IMG/VR virus record: IMGVR_UViG_3300042888_001972 | Location: 1-64,000 of that record | Length of the DNA: 64,000 nt | Reading direction: 5' to 3' (one strand) | DNA from: a virus | In this document: in pieces, positions 33,370-40,670 of the stretch | Layout of the letters: every line of letters begins with the position of its first letter | How positions within the stretch are numbered: the first letter of the stretch is position 1 | The notes under the pieces: model-generated | Database searches by the model: none | What the model was told of the DNA's origin: nothing | What the model saw: the letters and a program-made list of their open reading frames with translations, nothing else | Position numbers and translations under genes: made by a program

Positions 33370-34902
33370 ATGAAAAAAATAGAACAAAAAATTCAACAGT
33401 TAGAAACAACAATCCTTGAAAGTCACGTACTTAAGGAAAAAAATCTGTTGATTACAGAAATGAAGAAAATAGGAATTGAAAAATTACCTTACTCTTATTC
33501 AGCCTTGAAACAATTCATCGACCCCGAAACGATGGAATTTCACTACAACAAACATTATAAGGGATACGTGGATAAATTAAATGATGCTCTCTCAAAGAAA
33601 AAATACGGGGATTTAGAATTAGAACAAATCATAAAAACAATTAGTCGATTTGATAAAACAATTCGTAATAATGCCGGTGGGGCTTTTAACCACGCATTAT
33701 TTTGGAATATGTTGTCACCAACACCCACAAAACTTAAAGGAGAACTTTTAAATAAAATTACCAAACAATATGGTAGTTTTCCTAACTTTAAAAAAGAATT
33801 TGAAAAAATTGCAAAAGAACGATTTGGTTCGGGTTGGGTATGGTTAGTTTTAACATCAAGAAATACTTTAAAAATTATGTCTACTCCAAATCAAGATAAT
33901 CCACTAATGAATGTTATCGAAGGTGGTGGATTCCCGTTGTTAGGATTAGATTTATGGGAACACGCTTACTATCTAAAGTATAGGAATAAAAGAGATGAGT
34001 ACATCTCAAACTTTTGGAAAGTTGTAAATTGGGATTTTGTTTCTAAATTATATGAAATGAAAACTGAAACAAAACTTTTAGAGTCCACAAAAATAAAACT
34101 AATATTGAGTGAGGGTAAATCAGAAATGTGTTCATCAGATGAAAACGAATTTTATAGAAAGTTATTTAACACTAACGAAGATGTTAAATGGATTTACATG
34201 AAAGGTATCGATAAAATCATGAGAGAAGTTTTTTCTGAGAATTATGTTGAAAATCCTCCTAATAACCAAATGTCAGGTGTTTATGATTTAGAAGGAACAG
34301 GGAGGTCAATAATTAATAAATTAAATACAAATTATACAACATTCTGTATTTTATTAAATGATTTAAATCAAGTTATTAATAAATTAACAAAAAACGCACC
34401 AATTAATTTTAAAAATAAAAACACAGAAGAACAAAAGAAAGAAGCTTTAAGATTTATTTCCGCAATTAACCATTATAAATTTAAAATATTTAATCGAGAG
34501 AGTTCAACATTTCAAAACTTGTTAAAGGTCTTAATTGAAAAAGATGCCGCGGGTTCAAAACGTGAAGAAATAACAGCTTCAATATTGAGAAGATATTTTG
34601 GTAAAGGAGTTAAAGTTGAAATTGTCGGTGAACTTGGAAGTAAAAAAGACGCGATTAGTGGAATTGATTTAGAAATAACCAAAGATGGTGTGACCAAAAC
34701 CGCTCAAGTTAAACCCTTCCGAGAGAAAAAAATGACAGATGATGGTATTTTACTCGAAGGGACTGCAAGTGTAAAGATTTATAAAACCGATTTAATGGTT
34801 TTTCAAAAAGGGAAAAATGTTTTAGTTTTTGATAAAAAACCAATAATAGTTAATGGTAATTTCCTTTTTCCATTGGACTCATTATTATATGATATACAAT
34901 AA
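33370..34902 (+). CDS. Fe/Mn superoxide dismutase fused to a PD-(D/E)XK nuclease-like domain
   Basis: A 510-residue fusion. Residues 38-230 form a complete Fe/Mn-SOD with all metal ligands: H58 (METMEFHYNKH region), H108 (NHALFW), D194 and H198 (GLDLWEHAYY). The family signatures NNAGG, ERFGSGWVWLV and NFWKVVNW are also present. Residues 400-510 contain GELGSKKDAISGIDLEI then TAQVKPF. This resembles a PD-(D/E)XK nuclease core (E400, D433, Q446, K448), with Q replacing the usual D/E. The middle (240-395) is helical. The first 35 residues before the SOD carry ILE and ITE motifs. Late expression and neck-gene neighbours suggest a virion-associated enzyme. Both domain calls come from motif reading; the SOD is near-certain, the nuclease moderate. 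Confidence 0.82.
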   Translation: MKKIEQKIQQLETTILESHVLKEKNLLITEMKKIGIEKLPYSYSALKQFIDPETMEFHYNKHYKGYVDKLNDALSKKKYGDLELEQIIKTISRFDKTIRNNAGGAFNHALFWNMLSPTPTKLKGELLNKITKQYGSFPNFKKEFEKIAKERFGSGWVWLVLTSRNTLKIMSTPNQDNPLMNVIEGGGFPLLGLDLWEHAYYLKYRNKRDEYISNFWKVVNWDFVSKLYEMKTETKLLESTKIKLILSEGKSEMCSSDENEFYRKLFNTNEDVKWIYMKGIDKIMREVFSENYVENPPNNQMSGVYDLEGTGRSIINKLNTNYTTFCILLNDLNQVINKLTKNAPINFKNKNTEEQKKEALRFISAINHYKFKIFNRESSTFQNLLKVLIEKDAAGSKREEITASILRRYFGKGVKVEIVGELGSKKDAISGIDLEITKDGVTKTAQVKPFREKKMTDDGILLEGTASVKIYKTDLMVFQKGKNVLVFDKKPIIVNGNFLFPLDSLLYDIQ

Positions 34903-34914
34903 CGTTTAACAATA

Positions 34915-34922
34915 TATTTATA
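34915..34922 (+). promoter_or_regulatory. Late-promoter motif before the gp13-like gene
   Basis: TATTTATA with only GTT between it and the ATG at 34926. A T4-like start distance would give a leaderless mRNA. Confidence 0.6.
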
Positions 34923-34925
34923 GTT

Positions 34926-36053
34926 ATGGCAGTTATACCGGAACCAGAAAGAAGTAAAATTTATACAAGAGTCAAACATCAATTAGGTGCTCCACTTAGA
35001 AGTGTTGAACTTGAAGATGAAATGATGGACTCATTAATGGAATTATCTATTGGAGACTACGAAGAATACGTTCTTCAGTGGTTAATAGATAGTCAATGGG
35101 TTAATTTAGTTAACCTAAACATGAATGAGAAATCAGTTGCAAAAGCATTGATTACTCGAACAATGGATTTTGAACAACAATTTAGTTATTCATATTCAAA
35201 AATTGTAGGTCTTCAAACAGAAGGTCCATGGGTTTTGAAGAAAGATTATTTTATCTTAAGTGCAAATACTCAAACATACGAAATCCCTGCAGGTCGTGAG
35301 GTTAATGAATTATTATGGTTTAGTGATAGACCATGGAATGCATTTGGATTAGGTGCCACTGCCGGTGGATTTGGTGCTGGTATAGGTCTTGGAGCTAATG
35401 AGGCGGGATTCGCACAAATGGGAAATCAAGGTTCTTACTTTATGATGTCAGGTTTTGATTATCTTGTGAGAATGCAAGAGGCAAATGTCTTGAGTAGAAT
35501 TTTAGGAGGTTCACTTACCTATAGAATTACCGGATTACCTGATGGTAAGAAAAATATTCATTTATACAATACACCGGGAGGAAGATTTAATTGGAATAAT
35601 ATTAACGGTTATGTGGGTAAAGCGGTGTGGTATTGGTATTATGATGTATCACCTGATAATAGAGCGGATTGTTTAAAAAATAATCCCGATGTAATTAAAT
35701 TACCTTCGGATGTTCCAATGGATAATTTATCTTGGGAAGATTTAAACATACCAGGTCAACAATGGGTTAGAAGATGGTTTACCGCGTATTGTAAAGAAAC
35801 GTTAGCAAGAGTTAGAGGAAAATATAGTGGTAATCTTAAAACACCTGATAGTGAATTAACTATGGACTATACATCCTTATTAACTGAATCAAAAGATGAA
35901 AAAACTAAATTAATTGAAGAATTAACAGGTGCTGAAGGATGGTTAACAAGATTAAGACCAGAAAAAGTGATGGAACGAGAGGCATTAATTGCGGAAAACT
36001 TAAACAAACAAATGAAATTTAGAGCAATGCCTCGACAAATATACGTAATATAA
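34926..36053 (+). CDS. Neck protein, gp13-like
   Basis: A 375-residue structural protein. The C-terminal part QWVRRWFTAYCKETLARVRGK, followed by a Ser-Gly-x-Leu segment and ELTMDY.SLL, matches the conserved end of T4-like gp13 neck/head-completion proteins (YALALAKE.LG.IRGKFS.. type). Gp13 seals the portal after DNA packaging and joins head to tail. It is longer than T4 gp13 (309); a Gly-rich insertion (ATAGGFGAGIGLGANEAG, about 140-160) accounts for part of the difference. One nucleotide separates it from the next gene. A late motif sits 3 nt before the start. Confidence 0.62.
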   Translation: MAVIPEPERSKIYTRVKHQLGAPLRSVELEDEMMDSLMELSIGDYEEYVLQWLIDSQWVNLVNLNMNEKSVAKALITRTMDFEQQFSYSYSKIVGLQTEGPWVLKKDYFILSANTQTYEIPAGREVNELLWFSDRPWNAFGLGATAGGFGAGIGLGANEAGFAQMGNQGSYFMMSGFDYLVRMQEANVLSRILGGSLTYRITGLPDGKKNIHLYNTPGGRFNWNNINGYVGKAVWYWYYDVSPDNRADCLKNNPDVIKLPSDVPMDNLSWEDLNIPGQQWVRRWFTAYCKETLARVRGKYSGNLKTPDSELTMDYTSLLTESKDEKTKLIEELTGAEGWLTRLRPEKVMEREALIAENLNKQMKFRAMPRQIYVI

Positions 36054-36054
36054 C

Positions 36055-36390
36055 ATGGCAATAATTAAATCAATACCATCAAGAAAAATAATAAACGGAT
36101 TAATAATTGATTCTTCAGAAATTTCTGTAGTATCAGAATTGGATTATAAAACCAATGGTGAAAGTTGTATTATTGTTAGAGGAGTATCTCAATCAGTAAT
36201 CACTTTAAACTCAATAACAACTGACCATGTTGTTATAAAATCAATGACTAAAGTCACAATTAAACCTGATGTCGGAAAAATAGATGAAGATTATGATGAA
36301 TTAGTTGCCGACCAATATGCATGTATCGAATTTAGATTTGTTGGTGGTAATTGGTATATTCTATCATCCGATGGTTTAAAACAATCATAA
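36055..36390 (+). CDS. Small structural protein, unknown
   Basis: A 111-residue, beta-rich protein starting one base after the gp13-like stop. The segment ACIEFRFVGGNWYILSSDGLK resembles the end of small phage decoration/fibre-base domains where a W-containing strand follows a hydrophilic turn. No cysteine motif, membrane segment or enzyme signature is seen. Co-transcription with a neck gene and placement before a bidirectional terminator suggest a minor virion component. I do not recognise a named family. Confidence 0.55.
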   Translation: MAIIKSIPSRKIINGLIIDSSEISVVSELDYKTNGESCIIVRGVSQSVITLNSITTDHVVIKSMTKVTIKPDVGKIDEDYDELVADQYACIEFRFVGGNWYILSSDGLKQS

Positions 36391-36391
36391 A

Positions 36392-36421
36392 AAAAAAAGT
36401 GGTCCTAAGACCACTTTTTTT
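36392..36421. terminator. Bidirectional terminator between the neck operon and DNA polymerase
   Basis: GTGGTC / GACCAC stem with CTAA loop, extended by A-run on one side and T-run on the other (up to 13 bp). It works for both the plus-strand gene ending at 36390 and the minus-strand polymerase ending at 36420. Confidence 0.9.
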
Positions 36422-39146
36422 ATGCTATTACCTTTAATTTTTCTTCCCAACCTTCTTCGGCTAAGTCATACATATAATCAGGAGATAACCCTCGTTTTTC
36501 CCAATATTTTAATTCTTGTTCTGTAACATCTAGAACATCTTCTTGTAATCTGTCTTGAGACCCTTCATCCAATGGATGTCCATTTATCAACTCACATTGT
36601 GATTTTGTAAAGATACCTCTTTTTTCGGGGTCATTAACTAATAAGTTGTTTCTAACTTCATCTTGGAAAACCACCATTAAAGGTTGTAATTTCTTATTGA
36701 ATGTGGTTACCGCTCTTGCAACGTTATAGTCCCCTTTTAAATCAGGATTATCATCTAAGATATTCTTATCTAACATATAACAATTTAATTGAACTCCATC
36801 ACCTTTTTTCTGAACATCACCGTGAGATGCTCTAAGTCCATTATTCACATACATAATAACATCCCCCAAGTTAACTTTTAAGTTTTCCTGTAATGCTAAT
36901 TCCATATGGGCCATTCTTGACATACTATTACCTGCTTTTGTTTTAGTGGATAATCGTTTCTTATAATCATCTAATGATAATTTAACTCTAGCTCTTTGAG
37001 CTACCTTACTTAAAGAAATTTCTTTATCATAAATTTTTTGTAAGTATTCATAATAATATTCAACAAACGCCTGTCCTTTCCCTTCTAACAATAACTTAAT
37101 CCCTTTATCTAAAAACTCCTCAATGTACAGTGGTAATTTTTTAGATTTAATTGAGTTACCGGTAAGTTTTATTTTACCTTTAGAATCCATAACCGCATAA
37201 TTCTTACGAGCTAAGTTGATAGTTGAGGGCCAAACACCATCAGTATCAAGTGCCATCTCACCTCTCATAAAAACATCATTATACTCCGCAACATCCGCCT
37301 CAGGTCCATAATATTCTTTACCCTCTTTAACCTTCCAATTCAATCCACGACCAACATAAACTCTATCATTCGCTTCGTCCGGTGTGGAGAAGTTAACACC
37401 ATCCGTATCCATTACTAACGGGGTGTATCCTTTTGACATAAAGAACTTAATCATTTGACGAAGATATTGTCTACCGGTACAGGTAATCTGTTCTCCCATA
37501 TACATATCTCCCCAAGCGTATACCTGTGGTGCCGACAATGCTCCGAACATTGAGTTAATGAAAATCTTAATCGGTAATTGTTTATTACCATATGATTCTG
37601 ATTTCGCCCTGTCTGTTTCGTAAAACTCCTCAGCCAATTGTTTGTATTTAATACGAGTATTACGGAAATAAGTCAACATACCTTTCATTGCACCTGTTAC
37701 ATCACAATCAGGGAATACATCGTGTACTAACTGAATTGAGGGGTATAGGGAACTAAAATCGAGTTTTAGGACATTCTTACTATAACCAACTTTTAATAGT
37801 CTTGAAAGACCTCCTACGAAGTCAGTCTTAGATTCTTTTGCCGGTATCGCAATCCCATGTTTATAAGACCAAGCTAACATTAACATTTTCCATAATGTCG
37901 CCGTACCCATAGTTGAAACCCTTTCATATGTTGTTGGAATCATTGCCGCCAACAAGAATGAACCTTGGTTAAACTCTTGGTCCACCTTAAGGGTTTCATC
38001 TAAGTCATCGTCAAGATACCTCTCAACTAACTTATCTCCTGTAGTTTTTTCGTAAGTATCAGTTCTTCTCTCACAAATCCCATCAATCTTAGAATCAACA
38101 CCAACTTTTTTATAATTACCATTAGTTGTGTTTAACCAAAACTCTTCTTTGTTTGCATAAAATGGACCAATATCCAAGTGGTCAATATAAACACGACTCG
38201 GAGATTCTGCATTAATATACTTGGTAATATATTTTAAACCAGCTGCTTTAATACTTGAGTTGATAGCTTGAGCTCTACGAACCGCATGAATAATGTCAAT
38301 TACATTATAACCCCAAATAGAAGTTTGAGTATAAATCTCAACCTCATTTGCCAATTTTAACATACCATCTTTACGAGTATAAGAATGGTTAGGGTTTAAT
38401 GATTTACAAACTTTCTTTAAATCAATTCCCAATATCTTACTTCTCTCAAATATCCAATGCCAGTCAAAGTTTGCTGAGTTATACCCACCAATAATAGATG
38501 GTTTAAGTTCGTTGATTACTTTGAAGAATTCAATGATTGCTCCCTTCTCTTCATTCTCATCAGTACATTCGATTACTCTGTGGTAACCTTTATTGGTTTT
38601 AATTCCAATCATGAAGATACGACCGTCCTTAGGTTCAAGTGAGGTCGTCTCCAAGTCATATACCATTCGAGTAACCTCGTTATAGTTTTCAAACCCTTTA
38701 AATAATCTCTTTTCTTTGGATACAAGGTATTGTTCCACCGGAGATAGAAGTGTTATCTTATCCTTGGATTTGTCCCCCCACGGGTCACATCCACCATCCC
38801 TAAAGAATTGGATAAGTTCTCGGTAACCTTTCATCGATTTAACTAAAAACGTTAAACCTTTTTCGAGACGTTCGTTTCCATGAGTTTCTAATTTTTCAAT
38901 TATAATCCCATACTTAGTCATCGCCTCTTTCTGAGCGGCTTTCGAATCATTATAAAATTTTAGATTTCTTAAATCACCTACCCAAGCGAACGGGGTAAAA
39001 GTGTCTTTACGGATTTCTTTCCCTTTTCCGGGAATCTCCTTAATTTTGTAGATACAGTTGTCTCGGTAATCATACTCGATGGCAACTATAAATTCTTCCG
39101 GGTCATTCCCATGTAGGAATGACTCAATTTCTTCACTGTTAATCAT
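36420..39146 (-). CDS. DNA polymerase, family B (gp43-like)
   Basis: Replicative polymerase with proofreading. The 908 residues are close to T4 gp43 (898). The exonuclease domain has Exo I YDLETTS (D164, E166) and Exo II GGYNSANFDWHW. The polymerase domain has motif A KLDFSSLYPSIQ (about residue 460), motif B KIFINSMFGAL (about 530) and motif C VMDTDGVNF (about 582, catalytic D-T-D). The thumb and clamp-binding tail follow. The C-terminus does not show an obvious clamp-binding box. It is monocistronic, with an early promoter upstream and a bidirectional terminator downstream. Confidence 0.96.
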   Translation of the reverse strand: MINSEEIESFLHGNDPEEFIVAIEYDYRDNCIYKIKEIPGKGKEIRKDTFTPFAWVGDLRNLKFYNDSKAAQKEAMTKYGIIIEKLETHGNERLEKGLTFLVKSMKGYRELIQFFRDGGCDPWGDKSKDKITLLSPVEQYLVSKEKRLFKGFENYNEVTRMVYDLETTSLEPKDGRIFMIGIKTNKGYHRVIECTDENEEKGAIIEFFKVINELKPSIIGGYNSANFDWHWIFERSKILGIDLKKVCKSLNPNHSYTRKDGMLKLANEVEIYTQTSIWGYNVIDIIHAVRRAQAINSSIKAAGLKYITKYINAESPSRVYIDHLDIGPFYANKEEFWLNTTNGNYKKVGVDSKIDGICERRTDTYEKTTGDKLVERYLDDDLDETLKVDQEFNQGSFLLAAMIPTTYERVSTMGTATLWKMLMLAWSYKHGIAIPAKESKTDFVGGLSRLLKVGYSKNVLKLDFSSLYPSIQLVHDVFPDCDVTGAMKGMLTYFRNTRIKYKQLAEEFYETDRAKSESYGNKQLPIKIFINSMFGALSAPQVYAWGDMYMGEQITCTGRQYLRQMIKFFMSKGYTPLVMDTDGVNFSTPDEANDRVYVGRGLNWKVKEGKEYYGPEADVAEYNDVFMRGEMALDTDGVWPSTINLARKNYAVMDSKGKIKLTGNSIKSKKLPLYIEEFLDKGIKLLLEGKGQAFVEYYYEYLQKIYDKEISLSKVAQRARVKLSLDDYKKRLSTKTKAGNSMSRMAHMELALQENLKVNLGDVIMYVNNGLRASHGDVQKKGDGVQLNCYMLDKNILDDNPDLKGDYNVARAVTTFNKKLQPLMVVFQDEVRNNLLVNDPEKRGIFTKSQCELINGHPLDEGSQDRLQEDVLDVTEQELKYWEKRGLSPDYMYDLAEEGWEEKLKVIA

Positions 39147-39212
39147 TTGTTTTATTTAGGAGTGGTTTATTGGCAATCACTTAGTTGTGAAGTTTACCTT
39201 ACTCATCGTAAA

Positions 39213-39243
39213 TAAATATAATGAATAAAAATCGATTGTCAAA
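39213..39243 (-). promoter_or_regulatory. Early/host-type promoter for DNA polymerase
   Basis: Minus strand TTTG (39243-39240), exactly 19 nt, TATATTTA (39220-39213), with a 66-nt leader before the ATG at 39146. A TATTTATT late-like motif overlaps the -7 element, so dual control is possible. Confidence 0.7.
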
Positions 39244-39258
39244 TTATGAAAAAAAAAA

Positions 39259-39277
39259 TCCCCCAAAAGGTGGGGGA
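39259..39277 (-). terminator. Terminator of a small minus-strand transcription unit
   Basis: TCCCCCA / TGGGGGA stem (7 bp, 5 of them G-C) with a 5-nt loop, followed on the minus strand by ten T. It ends the unit that starts at the promoter near 39440, just upstream of the polymerase promoter. Confidence 0.88.
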
Positions 39278-39282
39278 AGTTA

Positions 39283-39396
39283 TTAATAAATTATTTTTTT
39301 GTGTTTTGGTTTTCTGTTATAATTTTTTTTACTTTTTTGAATTAATGGTCTTGACGCCATCCATATCTCTTGCATTGTAAAGGTAGTTGTTTTCAT
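39283..39396 (-). CDS. Tiny basic protein in an orphan early unit
   Basis: The 354 bp between the polymerase and the next plus-strand gene hold this 37-residue ORF (starts MKTTTFTMQEIWMASRP, ends KPKHKKIIY). About a third of its C-terminal half is K/R. It lies between a host-type promoter (39439-39470) and a strong terminator (39259-39277), so the unit is clearly meant to be transcribed. An 11-residue ORF precedes it. Small basic early phage proteins often bind host RNA polymerase or nucleic acid, but there is no family evidence here. The transcript could also act as an RNA. Confidence 0.45.
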   Translation of the reverse strand: MKTTTFTMQEIWMASRPLIQKSKKNYNRKPKHKKIIY

Positions 39397-39438
39397 GATT
39401 TGTGTAGGTGTTTATATGATTGTTTCATTTTGACAGGA

Positions 39439-39470
39439 CAAAAGTAATACTTTAATTTGAATTACACAAG
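39439..39470 (-). promoter_or_regulatory. Host-type promoter of the small unit at 39283-39396
   Basis: Minus strand CTTG (39470-39467), 20 nt, TACTTTTG (39446-39439). The -7 element is an exact TAnnTTTG match. Confidence 0.65.
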
Positions 39471-39488
39471 AATTTATAAAAAAAAATA

Positions 39489-39496
39489 TATTTATA
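39489..39496 (+). promoter_or_regulatory. Late-promoter motif before the 190-residue gene
   Basis: TATTTATA on the plus strand, 4 nt before the ATG at 39501. Confidence 0.55.
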
Positions 39497-39500
39497 AGTT

Positions 39501-40073
39501 ATGAATCAATTAATAAAAAATATACTTAGGGAATTTGTTGATAAAATAGTTTCTTTTGAGGTTGTTGGTAATTATTTAACGGAAGAAAATGGTGAAAAGT
39601 TTATCCCAACAATTAGTCAAGAAGTTAGACAACTAATCAAATCAAGATTATCTTTTATTAATCCATTTATAGGTGTTTTTGTTGATAAAAAAACTGGTGC
39701 GGAAAAAAAGATAGAATTTGAGATTATCCCGACAAAACATTATTTGGATAGGTTATACAGAAAAGACGACCCTAAATACGCAAATAACCAAAAATTAACT
39801 AATCCGTTCCCTTTGGAAGGTCTCAATTTTTTATACGATAATAGGGATAGATTGGCCGAAGAAATAATGACAAAAAGAATTAATGATGGTGATATTGTTG
39901 CGGTTAAAAGATATTATGATACACTTTATTCTGTTGTTGTTTCTTTAGATAGAAAGAATACAAAAAACATACCTCTATATCAACTACATTTAAAAACACA
40001 AATCAAAGGAGATAATTTTTACGGAAAACGAGGACAAAAAGAATTAAAAATTAAAAACCCCTCAAATAATTAA
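39501..40073 (+). CDS. Unknown late protein with leader-like N-terminus
   Basis: A 190-residue, basic, soluble protein. The first 15 residues MNQLIKNILREFVDK form an amphipathic helix with LRE at positions 9-11, like the leaders discussed in the findings. A central block IIPTKHYLDRLYRKDDPKY and a C-terminal block (VSLDRKNT, then YQLHLKTQIKGDNFYGKRGQ) contain conserved-looking H, R, K and D residues. These would suit a small RNase or DNA-binding enzyme, but I cannot assign a family. It has a late motif and is monocistronic. The stop codon lies inside the downstream terminator hairpin. Confidence 0.55.
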   Translation: MNQLIKNILREFVDKIVSFEVVGNYLTEENGEKFIPTISQEVRQLIKSRLSFINPFIGVFVDKKTGAEKKIEFEIIPTKHYLDRLYRKDDPKYANNQKLTNPFPLEGLNFLYDNRDRLAEEIMTKRINDGDIVAVKRYYDTLYSVVVSLDRKNTKNIPLYQLHLKTQIKGDNFYGKRGQKELKIKNPSNN

Positions 40074-40082
40074 GGGGTTTTT
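40053..40082. terminator. Bidirectional terminator
   Basis: Stem AAAAACCCCT / AGGGGTTTTT (10 bp) with a 10-nt loop. T-runs in both directions serve the 190-residue gene on the plus strand and the small minus-strand unit that begins near 40222. Confidence 0.85.
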
Positions 40083-40228
40083 TATTTAGTACACTAACCT
40101 TTCGTGTTGTACTTTCGATTTACGCTTGGTAGGATAATCCAAGTAATCCACTTAATCACCATCGTTAGATGTACTCGCTGTATTTAAAATACCCACTCGT
40201 TTTCAATTAAGATTTTTTAATTCTTTGA
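40083..40228 (-). ncRNA. Orphan transcript of about 170 nt, ncRNA or micro-peptide mRNA
   Basis: A near-perfect host promoter (40229-40259) and a terminator (40053-40082) bound this region. It has no gene of normal size. Two micro-ORFs are present: 40094-40162 (22 residues, MVIKWITW..., hydrophobic start) and 40086-40151 from GTG (21 residues, DYLDYPTKRKSKVQHE-type, charged), which overlap in different frames. Neither has a recognisable family. A small regulatory RNA or an early micro-peptide are equally possible. Confidence 0.45.
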
Positions 40229-40259
40229 CAAAGATACAACTTAATTTGAACTTGCCAAA
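40229..40259 (-). promoter_or_regulatory. Consensus Bacteroidota-type promoter
   Basis: Minus strand TTTG (40259-40256), exactly 19 nt, TATCTTTG (40236-40229). This matches -33 TTTG / -7 TAnnTTTG perfectly and is the clearest host-type promoter in the window. Confidence 0.78.
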
Positions 40260-40276
40260 CTTATTTTATTTTTTTT

Positions 40277-40654
40277 TTAACAACAAGCAGTTTCTGAAAT
40301 AAAACTTGGTTGAACATTAATATAAAGTTCTTCTCTAATTGGAAGAATTAAATTACCTTCGTCATTCTTAATTAAGAATTGACCCTCATATCTACCCGGA
40401 GTGTTAGTATCTCGGGAGGTAAATTTAAAGTAAATGTAGTATTCAGGAGATGCTCCGTCAGGTAAAATTAAATTTACAATTTCGGCGGGAGCGGACACTA
40501 TTTTAGGAATACCCGTCTCCACGTCAATCATTGTAAAAAATATTGTAGATACCTCTAAATCTTGCATAAGTTGTTGGTATCCGGCTCTACCGTCCTTAAC
40601 AACTTGCATTTTCAATACAGGTAATGTTGCGTTTTGTTTGATATAAAATTCCAT
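40277..40654 (-). CDS. Small structural protein, BppU-N-like
   Basis: A 125-residue beta-rich protein: MEFYIKQNATLPVLKMQV at the start, a middle strand series (STIFFTMIDVETG), then SRDTNTPGRYEGQFLI and a closing strand PIREELYINVQPSF, ending with ACC. This arrangement resembles the N-terminal domain of BppU-type baseplate/fibre adaptor proteins (aF.ik.gdt.p.l ... DT...G.Y...F). The resemblance is by pattern only. A late motif lies 3 nt before the start. It follows the glycosyltransferase block in gene order, separated by 16 nt. Confidence 0.5.
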   Translation of the reverse strand: MEFYIKQNATLPVLKMQVVKDGRAGYQQLMQDLEVSTIFFTMIDVETGIPKIVSAPAEIVNLILPDGASPEYYIYFKFTSRDTNTPGRYEGQFLIKNDEGNLILPIREELYINVQPSFISETACC

Positions 40655-40657
40655 AAC

Positions 40658-40665
40658 AATAAATA
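40658..40665 (-). promoter_or_regulatory. Late-promoter motif before the BppU-like gene
   Basis: TATTTATT followed by GTT and the ATG at 40654, giving a near-leaderless arrangement. Confidence 0.55.
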
Positions 40666-40670
40666 TATCG

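Noticed and set aside
33555-33764. Minus-strand ORF within the SOD domain
   Set aside because: Antisense to conserved SOD codons; no promoter or conserved sequence.
39501-40073. Possible toxin gene paired with the two flanking mini-units as antitoxin RNA or protein
   Set aside because: The gene has a late phage promoter while the units have early host-type ones, and no toxin family motif was found; kept only as separate observations.
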